The notes: generated from the sequence alone by a model not told the origin. A stretch of DNA of 64,000 nucleotides from Gammaproteobacteria bacterium MFB021 (GCA_000737985.1 JNVT01000092.1:23257-87256); one strand, 5' to 3'; positions 1 through 8,642 are shown, counted from the first letter of the stretch. Program-made: numbers and translations.

Positions 1-68
1 CCGGCGACCAGATCCGGGTCGATGCCACGGGCGGCGCTCGGCGTGTTGGCAGAAGACGCGTTGTTCAT
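1..68 (-). CDS. 5' end of a gene following tctC, possibly TctB (cut by window edge)
   Basis: Only the first 22 codons are in the window. An ATG at 68 on the minus strand is preceded by a purine-rich AAGAGA ribosome site about 6 bases upstream, and the frame stays open to the edge, reading MNNASSANTPSAARGIDPDL. It lies 142 bases downstream of the tctC-like gene on the same strand, where the small membrane subunit TctB (followed by TctA) normally sits. The visible part is a hydrophilic N-terminus, so the family cannot be proven; the TctB call is from context alone. Confidence 0.4.
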   Translation of the reverse strand, partial: MNNASSANTPSAARGIDPDLVA

Positions 69-210
69 GCGATGTCTCTTGGCAGGGCTAGCGAGGAAGA
101 GGCGATGGTCCGGGGTGACTCGGGCCACCGCGATGCCGGTGAGGTCATCGCGATGGTTTGTCTCTCACGCCGCGGGTCATGACGACGACTTCAGCGTGGG
201 AAGGCGAACA

Positions 211-1167
211 TCACTTCCAGGGATGGGTTTCCCAGATGCGCTTGGCGAGTTCCAGCTGCTCGGCATTGAGTTCCTTGAATTGCTCACCCAGAGCAAGCTC
301 GGTCGGGTTGCCCGAGCGCTGCATCGCCTTCTGGAAATCGGGGTCGTCGTAGGTCTTCTGAAACGCCGCGAGCAGTTTCGACTCGACATCATCCGGTAGC
401 CCGGCGGGGGCAACGAAGCCGCGCAGTGCGCCGTTGACCAGGTCGAACCCCTGCTCCTTGAAGGTGGGAATGTCCTCGGCCATGGGCGAGCGCTTCTCGG
501 AAGCAATGCCCAGCACGTTCAGCTCGTCTCTGAAGGCGACCACCTCGGAAACGTTGATGATGCCCATGGTGACATGGCCACCCATCAGGGCGCTGCGAGC
601 CGGTGCAGAGCCCGAGAAGGGAACCACGGTATAATCGGCATCGGTGACATCGGACAGCTTCTGCAGGAAGAAATGATCGTCGCCGCCAAGGCTGGACATC
701 GCCACGGTCACGGCGCCAGCGCGTGCCTTGGCCGCTTTGACCAGTTTGTCCATGGAGTCGATATCGCTGTTCTTGGGCGTCACGATCACATTGGGATCGT
801 TAACGATATTGGCGAGATAAGTGAAGCTATCGGCGTTGTAATCGGCATGACGGTCGAGTGTCCTCGCCATCGCGCCGGGCAGATTATAAGTGCCCAGGGT
901 ATAGCCGTCGGGATCCGCCTCGGCGACGGCGGTCACGCCGATCTGGCCACTGGCCCCCGGCATGTTTTTGACCACCACCGAGACGTCATTACCCAGATAT
1001 TTTTCCAGATAAGGAGCGATGGTACGCGCCATGACATCGGTGCCGCCGCCTGCGGCAAAGCCGACGATCATGTCGATGCGTTTTTCCGGGTAGTCCGCCA
1101 GTGCGGTAGAAGCCAGGCCGCCCGATATCAGGAAGGCAGCAGCGACGGCAATTGTTTTAAGTCTCAT
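211..1167 (-). CDS. tctC: Tripartite tricarboxylate transporter substrate-binding protein (TctC/Bug family)
   Basis: This is a periplasmic binding protein of a TctABC-type secondary transporter, which captures a carboxylated solute and delivers it to the TctA/TctB membrane pair. The 318-residue product starts with a Sec signal peptide (MRLKTIA, hydrophobic stretch, cleavage near ALA-DYPEK). It then shows the Bug-family opening YPEKRIDMIVGFAAGGGTDVMAR, in which the glycine-rich loop contacts the carboxylate. Length is typical of the family (about 320). It is the first gene of a minus-strand operon continuing off the left edge. The substrate cannot be inferred; Bug proteins bind citrate, aromatic acids, amino acids or nicotinate. 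No TctD/TctE regulator is visible in the window. Confidence 0.88.
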   Translation of the reverse strand: MRLKTIAVAAAFLISGGLASTALADYPEKRIDMIVGFAAGGGTDVMARTIAPYLEKYLGNDVSVVVKNMPGASGQIGVTAVAEADPDGYTLGTYNLPGAMARTLDRHADYNADSFTYLANIVNDPNVIVTPKNSDIDSMDKLVKAAKARAGAVTVAMSSLGGDDHFFLQKLSDVTDADYTVVPFSGSAPARSALMGGHVTMGIINVSEVVAFRDELNVLGIASEKRSPMAEDIPTFKEQGFDLVNGALRGFVAPAGLPDDVESKLLAAFQKTYDDPDFQKAMQRSGNPTELALGEQFKELNAEQLELAKRIWETHPWK

Positions 1168-1275
1168 GATTTTTGCCCTTCAATGCGTGGTCGGCGTCAG
1201 CGCAGTTAAAGGCAGTTGCTGGCTTGGCTAAAGCGAATAATTCTTACCGGCGCAATCAGTTTTCTTTCAGAGTAT

Positions 1276-1320
1276 CGCCAAGACGCTTTTCAATACGACG
1301 TTGGTCGTAATGCCTTGGCG
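1276..1320. promoter_or_regulatory. Nested inverted repeat upstream of tctC
   Basis: CGCCAAG (1276-1282) pairs with CTTGGCG (1314-1320), and inside it ACGAC-GTTG-GTCGT (1295-1308) forms a second stem. It sits 109-153 bases upstream of the tctC start, in an AT-richer spacer (1168-1435) that must hold the tct promoter. It could be an operator or a leader-RNA structure. No known family is recognised. Confidence 0.3.
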
Positions 1321-1435
1321 TTCGCATATTTATCCGAGCTTGTTTTGTCAATAAGACCATTGCGTTGCTGGCAGACGTCACCGGCAAGCAGGGGCGGGTT
1401 GCTGCTCCGCTGCGACTCGCTGGGCGAGCTATGTG

Positions 1436-1573
1436 TCATGCAACGGCGTGGATCTGACCTCGTCGCCGCAGCCACAGGCTGAGCCCGAGACTCAGTAGGG
1501 CAACCAGACCGGCGGCAAAGGAGAGCGCGTCGATGGGCATGTGCAGTGCCAGGGAAAGCCCCAGTAGCAGCAT
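1436..1573 (-). pseudogene. Short hydrophobic ORF or 3' remnant of a membrane-protein gene
   Basis: From an ATG at 1573 the minus strand encodes 45 residues: about 34 hydrophobic residues (MLLLGLSLALHMPI, then AAGLVALLSLGLSLWL) followed by a basic RRRGQIHAVA tail, as at the cytosolic end of a membrane helix. No ribosome site is evident before the ATG. The frame is open upstream without another start up to the GFA-like gene's TAG stop at 1703-1705, which is in the same frame. It could be a decayed C-terminus, a small membrane protein or a chance ORF. No family is recognised. Confidence 0.3.
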
Positions 1574-1702
1574 GTTCTCGTGAGCGAATCGGCGAGAGAC
1601 CTGCCGTGCGGGAGGCGCGAGACGCGAGACACGGAGGAGAGCCGGTCGTTCGGTTGAAGCGAGTTCCCGCGTGTCGACGGCCCCGCATCGAGGGGCAGCT
1701 AA

Positions 1703-2077
1703 CTACTCCTTGCGATCTCGGTCGAAGCGCGCCATAGCGGGAAAGGGCGGTAGCCAGCTCTCGCGTCGGATCGTCCATAGCTCATACGTCGGCGTGAATT
1801 GGTCAGGGTTGTCGAGTGCGCCCAGATGCAGCTCGACTTCGCCGTCGCTCACCGCAAAGACCGACGAACCACAGACCGGGCAGAAGTGGCGTCCCTGGTA
1901 CTCACGTGGCTCGCCTACGATAGTGACCGCCTCCGTGGGGTAGTCGGCGGCGGCATAGAAGAGTGCGCCGTGATGCTTGCGGCAGTCCATGCAGTGGCAG
2001 ATGCCCACCCGAAGCGGCTCGCCATGTGCCGTGACGCGGATTTTGCCGCACAGACAGCCGCCAGTTACATGGTCCAT
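1703..2077 (-). CDS. GFA-domain zinc protein (CENP-V/GFA family)
   Basis: The 124-residue product has the zinc-binding layout of the glutathione-dependent formaldehyde-activating enzyme/CENP-V fold: CLCG near residue 8, CHCMDC near residue 28 and CPVCG near residue 70. Members bind Zn2+ and are often annotated as glutathione or S-hydroxymethyl-glutathione enzymes, but the reaction is unproven for most small homologues. The start at 2077 is chosen because TAGGAG lies 7 bases upstream; the longer open frame to 2251 has no ribosome site and overlaps the next gene. The 58-base gap to the DUF2252 gene upstream on the same strand allows co-transcription. Confidence 0.85.
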   Translation of the reverse strand: MDHVTGGCLCGKIRVTAHGEPLRVGICHCMDCRKHHGALFYAAADYPTEAVTIVGEPREYQGRHFCPVCGSSVFAVSDGEVELHLGALDNPDQFTPTYELWTIRRESWLPPFPAMARFDRDRKE

Positions 2078-2135
2078 TGTCTGACTCCTAAGTTGTCTTT
2101 CGACCGAAGCGGTGCCGATGCACCTGCTCGTCCAC

Positions 2136-3647
2136 TCACCGATGCACCCAGTCCAGATGCTCGAAGGCGCCGTGAGCGTGGTCCTCGCGGAACATCTCGT
2201 GATCCCGGCGCAGGCGGTCGGCGGCTTCGGCAGCGAACTCCACCATGTCACAGATAAATAGCTCGGCGGGTGTCACCGCCTTCACGATCGCGGGTTCGAT
2301 GTCGTAGTCGATTCGGCCGGAGTCGTCGGAGAGGGCGTGCACGCTAGCCAGCACCTGGCCGCAGAGGCGGGCATAGGTCTTCCACTCGCTCTTGGAGAGG
2401 TCGTCGAGATCGATATCGTCGCGGAAGGGCGCGCGTTCGCGAGAGAGATAGCTGTGGCCTTCGAATTCGACGTGACCGTAGAAGATGTCGCCGCGCACCA
2501 GGTGCACCGCCTGGGCATGGCTGATGCGCTCGGCGCGGCTGTCCAGGGTATAGGCGGAGGGCGGCACCAGCCCGGAGAGGGCGGAGCGCCGGGCCTGCTT
2601 GAGTTCGATGATCAGATCGTCCTTGCCCTCGCCGCCGGGCCCTTCGAGCAGTACGTAGTAGCGGTTCAGCCCGAGCGAGGCGGTGCCCTGGCCGAGCCGG
2701 ATCGCCACGTCCTTGACCCGCACGCCGTTACCCTCCTGCGCGCGGGCACGGGCCGGTATCTCGATGTCGTTCTCGGCGATCAGGCGATCCATGATCGTCT
2801 GGAACTCGTCGCGCCGCGAGGAGATCGGCACCAGCTTCTGGGTCGGGCGGAAGCCGCGGCGTCCCTCGTCGAGATAGTCGTCTGCCAGCCACTCGTCGCG
2901 GGGCTCGTCGGCATCCTCGAACAGCTTCTTGATCAGCTTGGGCGCGTTGTCGTGGCGCATCTCCTCGTCCTGCTCGGTGCCCTCCCGCGCCAGCCGCTGC
3001 ATCGCATCGATATAGCCTTCGACGAAGTGGCGCACGACCTTGAGCGCCTGCTTGCGCTTGAGATCGCCCTCGGTCTCGGCGGCGATCAGAAAGCCCACCG
3101 CGCCGCGCTTGAGGTCCCAGGTGAAGGGGGCGTAGTAGGCCTCGTCGAAATCATTGACCGAGAAGATCGGCACGTTATCGGCGTTGGGCATGACGCCGAA
3201 ATTGCTGGGATGAACGTCACCCAGCGCGAGCACCGTGGGCATCCAGGCGTCGTCGCCGGCCATGTCGCGATAGAACAGCAGAGCCGTGCCGCGGAAGAAC
3301 GAGAAGAACGAATCGGCGAGCTTGTCGAACTTGGCGCTGGCCTCTTCTGAGCCGTCGGCGATACGCGTCTGGTGATCCTCGCGCAGCGTCTGGCGCACGT
3401 GGCGGCGGCGTTCGTGGCCGCTGAGCGCGCGCGGGCGCAGCACGAATTCGCCCGCGGCGACCGCTTCCGCCAGGCGCTTGAAGGTGGCGTAACGGGTGGC
3501 GACCTGAGGCGCCTCTGCGGCAGCGTCACCATGCCGCGCCAGCGCCTGCGCCAGTTGTGCCTTGGTCATCGTCGAGCGCCCCTCGATGCCGCGCTGCTGG
3601 GCCTCGGCGTAGAGCGTCTTGCGGGTGGCGTCGGCTGGGGTGGTCAT
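2136..3647 (-). CDS. DUF2252 family protein with N-terminal Rho_N/SAP-like helix
   Basis: This is a 503-residue cytosolic protein of the DUF2252 family, whose fold resembles aminoglycoside phosphotransferase/kinase-like proteins; its reaction is unknown. The body carries family blocks such as RDMAGDDAWMP, LGDVHPSNFG (kinase-like HPSNFG loop, about residue 145) and VNDFDEAYYAPFTWDLKR. The first 40 residues (TRKTLYAEAQQRGIEGRSTM, then TKAQLAQALARHG) look like a small Rho_N/SAP-type helix-loop-helix, a nucleic-acid-binding module in other proteins. AGGGAGC precedes the ATG at 3647. The C-terminus reads FEHLDWVHR. The gene is probably co-directional with the GFA-like gene downstream. Confidence 0.85.
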   Translation of the reverse strand: MTTPADATRKTLYAEAQQRGIEGRSTMTKAQLAQALARHGDAAAEAPQVATRYATFKRLAEAVAAGEFVLRPRALSGHERRRHVRQTLREDHQTRIADGSEEASAKFDKLADSFFSFFRGTALLFYRDMAGDDAWMPTVLALGDVHPSNFGVMPNADNVPIFSVNDFDEAYYAPFTWDLKRGAVGFLIAAETEGDLKRKQALKVVRHFVEGYIDAMQRLAREGTEQDEEMRHDNAPKLIKKLFEDADEPRDEWLADDYLDEGRRGFRPTQKLVPISSRRDEFQTIMDRLIAENDIEIPARARAQEGNGVRVKDVAIRLGQGTASLGLNRYYVLLEGPGGEGKDDLIIELKQARRSALSGLVPPSAYTLDSRAERISHAQAVHLVRGDIFYGHVEFEGHSYLSRERAPFRDDIDLDDLSKSEWKTYARLCGQVLASVHALSDDSGRIDYDIEPAIVKAVTPAELFICDMVEFAAEAADRLRRDHEMFREDHAHGAFEHLDWVHR

Positions 3648-3670
3648 TGTCGGCTCCCTGGCGTGTGATC

Positions 3671-3718
3671 GACATGGTCATCGATACGGTTATCGGCATT
3701 GTCGTCGATAGGTTGCCG
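3671..3718. repeat. Degenerate 12-bp tandem repeat, three to four units
   Basis: Units are GACATGGTCATC, GATACGGTTATC and GGCATTGTCGTC, then a worn GATAGGTTGCCG. Units 2 and 3 each differ from unit 1 at 3 of 12 positions. It lies immediately upstream of the DUF2252 start, so it may overlap that gene's promoter. It is one of several short tandem arrays in spacers of this window. Confidence 0.45.
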
Positions 3719-3867
3719 ATAGGCTGATCGGCGTCGGCGATGGCTTGCTATGCTCAGCATGGACGAGAGTGGCGCATTGCGCTTGCCGGAATCAGACCCG
3801 CCCAGCCGCCTCGTCACCGCTGAATCTCACCCGGGCCGCCTTGGCGGCCGCAGACGGAGCCACCGCG

Positions 3868-4023
3868 ATGGCCCACCGCAAGCCTCATCTGCCGACCAAG
3901 ACCTGCCCGGTCTGTCAGCGTCCCTTCACCTGGCGCAAGAAGTGGGCGCGCGACTGGGACAACGTCGTCTATTGCTCCGAGCGCTGTCGCCGGGCCGGGC
4001 GCCAGGCGTTGCCGGAAGCTTGA
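3868..4023 (+). CDS. DUF2256 zinc-finger-like small protein
   Basis: The 51-residue protein matches DUF2256 end to end: [20 protein letters not shown], then [20 protein letters not shown] and a basic RRAG end. CPVC and CSERC should coordinate one zinc. The function is unknown; in other bacteria it is often found beside photolyase/cryptochrome-related genes, which are not seen here. The start at 3868 has GGAG 9 bases upstream; open sequence before it does not look coding. It converges with the DMT exporter gene, with 32 bases between the stops. Confidence 0.85.
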   Translation: MAHRKPHLPTKTCPVCQRPFTWRKKWARDWDNVVYCSERCRRAGRQALPEA

Positions 4024-4055
4024 GCGACGAGAAGTACAGCTTGGGGTCACGCCGC

Positions 4056-5021
4056 TCAGCGGTTGGTCTGGCCACGGCCTGCGAGGATAACGCCCAGCGT
4101 CGCGACGGCCATGCCGACCCAGCCCAGCATGGGCATCGGCTCGTCTATCAGTAACCACGCCAGTAGCGCCGCCGTCGGCGGGATCAGATAGAACAGCGCG
4201 GAGACCTTCGTCGCTGCGCCGCGGCGGATCATCGCCAGCAGCAGCGTCAGCGCGATCAGCGAGTTGCCCACCACTAGGTAGCCCAGCGAGGCGACCATCT
4301 CGACGGACCACACCAGCCGATACTGGCCGAACAGCAGCACCAGCGGCAGCGTGGTGACCAGCCCGGTGGCGTACTGAATGGCATTGGCGGTAACCGGGTG
4401 CAGCGGGCTGCCGAAGCGCTTCTCGTAGAGTGTGGCCGCGCTGATGCCGAGCAGCGCGCCGACGGCGCAGACCAGCCCTGCCGCCGAGTCACCGCCCTGG
4501 GCCTCGCGTGCCACAATCACCAGCGCTGCTCCCGCCAGGCCTAGACCCAGTCCCAGCCAGCGTCGGGCGTCGACCCGCTCTTCCAGCAGACGTGGCGCCA
4601 GCAGTGCGACCACAATCGGCTGCAGCGAAATGATCAGCGCCACCGTGGCCGCCGAGGCGCCTAGCGAGAAGCCGGTATAGCAGAACCCGAAGTAGAACGT
4701 CTGGATCAGCGCCCCGACCACGATCTGATGCCCCCACTCGCGACCCCGGGGCGGCAGCGGCGGGCGCAGCCATAGCGCTGCCGGCAATAGCACCAGGAGG
4801 ACCAATACGAAGCGCAGCGCCAGGAACAACAGCGGATCGACGGCCTCGATGCCGATCTTGGAGACCGGGAAGCCCAGCGACCAGAGCAGCAGAAACAGCA
4901 GCGGCGCGCCGCGTGTCCACAGCGCGCCGGGTGTCGTGTCTTGCAGGTTGGCCGCGGCAGTCTGAGCCGTTTGGTGCGGGAATCGAGGGGTGGGCCGATG
5001 ATCGGAAGCGTGACGTGACAT
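4056..5021 (-). CDS. EamA/DMT superfamily transporter
   Basis: An inner-membrane drug/metabolite transporter of 321 residues. After a hydrophilic 35-residue N-terminus come about ten hydrophobic segments in two EamA repeats. The second repeat begins near GLVCAVGALLGISAATLYEK, the typical internal duplication. Family members usually export amino acids or other small metabolites. AGGAGA precedes the ATG at 5021. It is transcribed divergently from the LysR gene at 5172, with a 150-base shared spacer, so that regulator probably controls it. The substrate is unknown. Confidence 0.88.
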   Translation of the reverse strand: MSRHASDHRPTPRFPHQTAQTAAANLQDTTPGALWTRGAPLLFLLLWSLGFPVSKIGIEAVDPLLFLALRFVLVLLVLLPAALWLRPPLPPRGREWGHQIVVGALIQTFYFGFCYTGFSLGASAATVALIISLQPIVVALLAPRLLEERVDARRWLGLGLGLAGAALVIVAREAQGGDSAAGLVCAVGALLGISAATLYEKRFGSPLHPVTANAIQYATGLVTTLPLVLLFGQYRLVWSVEMVASLGYLVVGNSLIALTLLLAMIRRGAATKVSALFYLIPPTAALLAWLLIDEPMPMLGWVGMAVATLGVILAGRGQTNR

Positions 5022-5171
5022 GAGCTATCTCCTCGGCCAGAAAACACGAAACGGGTGGAGTCTAGGGAGCGCCGTGGCGGCGCTCGATCAGGACTTGCCA
5101 CAGTCTGGCGGGTAGCGCGAAGATAAGTCTCGTTACAGCGAAAGAATCCAGATATCACGCCAGCTTATGTC

Positions 5172-6074
5172 ATGAACCTGAACCAGATTCGCTTATTGGT
5201 CGCCCTGGGCGAGACCGGTAGTCTCTCGCGTGCCGCCGACCGGCTGGGAATGACCCAGTCTGGCGCCAGCCAGGCGCTGACCGCGCTGGAGGCCGACCTC
5301 GGCGCGTGCCTGGCCACGCGGCAGCGACGCGGCATCGTGCTGACTCGGCTGGGCCAGCAGGTGCTCGAACAGGCCCACCGGGTGGTCGACGGGCTGACCA
5401 CCATTCGCCAGCTGGTCGACGCGGCCCAGGGCATCACGCATGGCCGTCTGCGGCTGGGGTGCCTGCCGTCGTTTGCGGCCACGCTGCTGCCGGAACTGCT
5501 GCGGGTCTTTGCCCAGCGCCACCCGGGAATCCAAGTGGTCGCCGTGGAGGGCACCGACGACGAGGTAGCGGCGTGGCTGGCGGCGGGGCGTGTGGATATC
5601 GGCGTGGTCTGTGACCCCTCCCCGCAGCGTGGCGGGGGGATGCTGTGCCAGGACGAATGGCTCGCGGTGGTACCGTCGCACCATCGCTGGGTGCGTCAGG
5701 GCCTCTCGCGGGTGGCGCTGTCAGCGGTGGCCGACGAGCCGTTCGTGCTTGCCACCGGTGGCTGTTCCAGCAATGCTCGCACGCTGTTCGAAGCGGCGGG
5801 GTTTACGCTCAACGATCTACAGCTCGAGGTGCGTGACTGGACCAGTGCGCTGACGCTGGTCGGCGAGGGGCTGGGTGTCGCGCTGGTGCCGTCGCTACAT
5901 CTGCCCCGGCAGCGCCAGGGCTGGCGCGCGCTGGCGCTGGAGATCCCCTGCCGGCGTCAGCTCGGGCTCGAACTGGCCAGCGGCGATACCCCGGCGCCCG
6001 GCACCGACGCTTTTATCGCTACGGCGGAGGAGGTGTTCGCGACATACCAGTCTCCGTTGAAGCCGAGGTCGTGA
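5172..6074 (+). CDS. LysR-type transcriptional regulator
   Basis: This 300-residue LTTR has an N-terminal winged helix-turn-helix (MNLNQIRLLVALGETGSLSR, then AADRLGMTQSGASQAL, residues 1-60), a linker helix, and a substrate-binding domain starting near residue 90 (GRLRLGCLPSFAATLLPELL). It likely acts as a tetramer on the 5022-5171 spacer, controlling itself and the divergent DMT exporter. The inducer is unknown. The ATG at 5172 lacks a clear Shine-Dalgarno sequence, but the protein begins exactly as LTTRs do, so the start is kept. Confidence 0.9.
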   Translation: MNLNQIRLLVALGETGSLSRAADRLGMTQSGASQALTALEADLGACLATRQRRGIVLTRLGQQVLEQAHRVVDGLTTIRQLVDAAQGITHGRLRLGCLPSFAATLLPELLRVFAQRHPGIQVVAVEGTDDEVAAWLAAGRVDIGVVCDPSPQRGGGMLCQDEWLAVVPSHHRWVRQGLSRVALSAVADEPFVLATGGCSSNARTLFEAAGFTLNDLQLEVRDWTSALTLVGEGLGVALVPSLHLPRQRQGWRALALEIPCRRQLGLELASGDTPAPGTDAFIATAEEVFATYQSPLKPRS

Positions 6075-6381
6075 GCCCTTTGTCTCCGGTCGGCGAAGGG
6101 GCCGGTGCGCTTCAGTCATCCCTGGTATTGGGGTGGGGGAATGGCCGCCGTGATATCGACTTACTCGTGGACTTCGCTCAGTTGGCAGGACAGGCAGCGT
6201 GTGCGTCGACGGCTAGCGTTGATGATTGGGAGCGCCGAGTTTAAGCATCACAAAGAATAACAGTTCACTACATAATAAAATGGCGATAGCATCGGCTACA
6301 TGCGCCGACGAGGCAGTGCCGAGGGGGCTTCCGGCCCGGTGTGGCGGTTGCACGGCACCTTGAGCAGGGGGTGGTAGGCAT
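6075..6381. promoter_or_regulatory. 307-base spacer with a near-identical 16-base direct repeat
   Basis: No gene is visible. The spacer turns AT-rich from about 6240. TTCACTACATAATAAA (6264-6279) recurs as TTCATTACATAATAAA at 6387-6402, just inside the next coding region, with one mismatch in 16. AT-rich boxes such as TACATAATAAAAT may include the promoter of the diguanylate cyclase gene. Whether the repeat is a binding site is unknown. Confidence 0.35.
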
Positions 6382-7608
6382 TTGTCTTCATTACATAATA
6401 AATACGGCCTGCATTGGCTGACGGGTCAGTTCTGCGATGTCGATAGAGAGTCTGTTTATCGGCAGTCGATGCAGTCTCGGATGCGCCTCGAGGCGCCTGT
6501 TTCCTTGGCCATTGCCACGCTGATATTCGGCATGTTCGCGATTGCCGATTATCAGATATTGGGGCTGACTCGAGCGTACTATCTGCTGGTCGCCATGCGC
6601 ATCGTGGTTGTCGGCCTCTGTCTCTTCCTGGCCTTGATCATGCTGCTGCGAGGGGACGTCTCCCATGGTGTATGGCTGCACGCCATGCCACTCTGGGTGC
6701 TCGCGACGGGGATCATCCTGATCGTCCCCCTGCGTCCGGACAGTCTCTCCACCCAGGTCATGGCGGTGATCGTGGCCATCATCGGCTTCTATCTGCTGAT
6801 CCCCAATCTGCTGACGGTCGTGGCTTTCGCCAGCCTCTATTTGAGTCTCGGATTTCTCGCTGCCGCTGCGCTGTTCGCAGAGGCGCCCTCCGAGGCGCTC
6901 CTGCGCATGGCCCTACTGCTGATCATGGCCAACGGCGTGGGTTTCTGTGCCTTGCTGAGGTTGGAGAAACTACAGCGCAGACAGTTCGCGCTGCTTCACG
7001 ATGAGCGTGATCAGAATCGTCAACTGCTCAAGGAGATCGCCCACCGCGAGCTGCTGGAAGAACAGCTGCGTCGGGTTGCCGAACGGGACTCGCTGACAGG
7101 GCTGAACAGCAGGCGTCATTTCATGAAGCTGGCCGACGCGATGCTGCAGGTCTCGCGCGAGGACCAGACACCATTCAGCCTGTTCATGATCGACGTGGAC
7201 CACTTCAAGCGTATCAACGATACCTGGGGCCATAGCCAGGGTGACTGGGTGCTGACCCAGATTGCCGAGATCTGCACGCAGGCGCTGCGCCCCACCGATG
7301 TGATTGGCCGCTTCGGGGGTGAGGAGTTCGTGGTGGCGCTGCCCGATACCGACGCCGAGCAGGCCATGATCGTCGCCGAGCGCTTGCGAAAAAAAGTGGC
7401 TGCGTTGCCCCTCGAGGAGGCGATGCGTGAGCTGCAGTTGAGTATCACCATCGGTATCGCGGTCGCCCGTGGCGATGAAATCTCGCTGCAGACCGTGATC
7501 GCACGTGCGGATCGGGCGCTCTACGCGGGCAAACGCGAGGGCCGGGATCAGGTCGTGGCCTGCGCCGAGATAAACGCCGAAAAGCGTGCCGAAGACAGTC
7601 TGAAGTGA
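6382..7608 (+). CDS. Membrane-bound diguanylate cyclase (GGDEF)
   Basis: It makes cyclic di-GMP from two GTP. The 408-residue protein has six or so membrane segments in residues 40-190, a linker helix (QLLKEIAHRELLEEQLRRVA), and a C-terminal GGDEF domain (about 230-395) opening with RDSLTGLNSRR. The active motif reads GGEEF, an accepted variant. RPTD lies exactly five residues before it and fits the RxxD inhibitory I-site, so product feedback is likely. The N-terminal part would be the sensor; its signal is unknown. The start is a TTG at 6382 behind GCAGGGGGTGG; an internal ATG (about 6469) is an alternative. No c-di-GMP phosphodiesterase is nearby. Confidence 0.88.
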   Translation: MSSLHNKYGLHWLTGQFCDVDRESVYRQSMQSRMRLEAPVSLAIATLIFGMFAIADYQILGLTRAYYLLVAMRIVVVGLCLFLALIMLLRGDVSHGVWLHAMPLWVLATGIILIVPLRPDSLSTQVMAVIVAIIGFYLLIPNLLTVVAFASLYLSLGFLAAAALFAEAPSEALLRMALLLIMANGVGFCALLRLEKLQRRQFALLHDERDQNRQLLKEIAHRELLEEQLRRVAERDSLTGLNSRRHFMKLADAMLQVSREDQTPFSLFMIDVDHFKRINDTWGHSQGDWVLTQIAEICTQALRPTDVIGRFGGEEFVVALPDTDAEQAMIVAERLRKKVAALPLEEAMRELQLSITIGIAVARGDEISLQTVIARADRALYAGKREGRDQVVACAEINAEKRAEDSLK

Positions 7609-7661
7609 TGGATTTCCGGTCGTCTCATGGGGCGCTGGGGTCTTCAGTGCGAAGAGACGAT

Positions 7662-8642
7662 TTAGTGTGACGAGACGAAGGTGGCCACGGCCTGCGCCGG
7701 CGGGACCGCGAACGCCGCCTTCATCCGTTTCACCTCGGCCACAGGTGTACGGCCGAACAGGCGCTTGAACTCGCGACTGAATTGCGAGGGGCTTTCGTAG
7801 CCGACCCGGGCGCTCGCGGCGGCGGCGGTCATGCCGTTTCTCACCATCAGTAGCCGGGCCTGATGCAGGCGGGTGGACTTCAGGTACTGCATCGGCGAGG
7901 TGCCGGTCACGGCCTTGAAGTGGGCATGAAAGGTCGCGATGCTCATGCCGGCGCGCCGCGATAGCTGATCGACATCGAGGTCGTCCTGGTAAGCGGCGTG
8001 AATGCAGCGCAGTGCCCGCGCCACCTTGCCGAACTGGCCCTGCATCGCCAGCGCCGCCCGCATCGAGGGGCCTTGAGCCCCGGTCAGCACGTGAAAATAG
8101 ATCTCGCGCACCAGCGCCGGCCCCAGAACCGCAGCGTCCAGCGGGCGGCTCATGGCTTCCAAAAAACGCCATACCGAGGTTTGTAGAGGCGCCTCCATGG
8201 GGGTCGAGATCATCCCGCGCGGGGTGGCCTCAGGCACATCGCCGAAGGTGTCTATCTGCAGCATCAATTCCGCGGCGAGCTCGAAGTCCAGGTGCATGTA
8301 GATCGCCAGCAGCGGCTCTCGCTCGCTGGCGTCGGTTTCCATGGTGAAGGGGACCGGCACGGAGACTGCCAGGTAGTGCTGAGCGTCGTAGCGATAGATC
8401 TGACCGCCGAAGAAACCCCGCTTCTGGCCCTGGCAGACGATCACGATACCGGGGTCGTAGAGTACCGGTGTCGACGCGAGCGGGCGGTTCGAGCGCAGGA
8501 ACCTCACGTCCGGCAGCGCGGTCAGGTTGTAGCCCTCATCGGGCGCGAGCCTTTCCAGCAGGGCGACGATCGCCTGCTGCTGGGCGTCCGGCTCGGCGCG
8601 ATACCGCTGGTTTGCTGGGGGCATGCTGGCAGCCTTTTTCAA
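7662..8642 (-). CDS. AraC-family transcriptional regulator
   Basis: The 326-residue protein has an N-terminal AraC_N/cupin-type sensor (residues 20-200, with PVLYDPGIVIVCQGQKRG) and a C-terminal pair of helix-turn-helix motifs (AGMSIATFHAHFKAVTG and SARVGYESPSQFSREF, ending FGRTP). This subgroup (YqhC-like) often controls aldehyde or alcohol dehydrogenases. That fits the aldehyde dehydrogenase starting 197 bases away on the opposite strand. The spacer 8643-8838 should contain both promoters. It converges with the diguanylate cyclase gene. Confidence 0.9.
   Translation of the reverse strand: MKKAASMPPANQRYRAEPDAQQQAIVALLERLAPDEGYNLTALPDVRFLRSNRPLASTPVLYDPGIVIVCQGQKRGFFGGQIYRYDAQHYLAVSVPVPFTMETDASEREPLLAIYMHLDFELAAELMLQIDTFGDVPEATPRGMISTPMEAPLQTSVWRFLEAMSRPLDAAVLGPALVREIYFHVLTGAQGPSMRAALAMQGQFGKVARALRCIHAAYQDDLDVDQLSRRAGMSIATFHAHFKAVTGTSPMQYLKSTRLHQARLLMVRNGMTAAAASARVGYESPSQFSREFKRLFGRTPVAEVKRMKAAFAVPPAQAVATFVSSH

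Noticed and set aside
1290..1778. 162-codon minus-strand frame near the GFA-like gene
   Set aside because: Composition is random (Arg/Ser/Pro), it overlaps the GFA 3' end, and the plausible hydrophobic segment lies in a different frame.
2337..3350. Plus-strand open frame opposite the DUF2252 gene
   Set aside because: An antisense shadow of a well-supported coding sequence in high-GC DNA; no ribosome site or family similarity.
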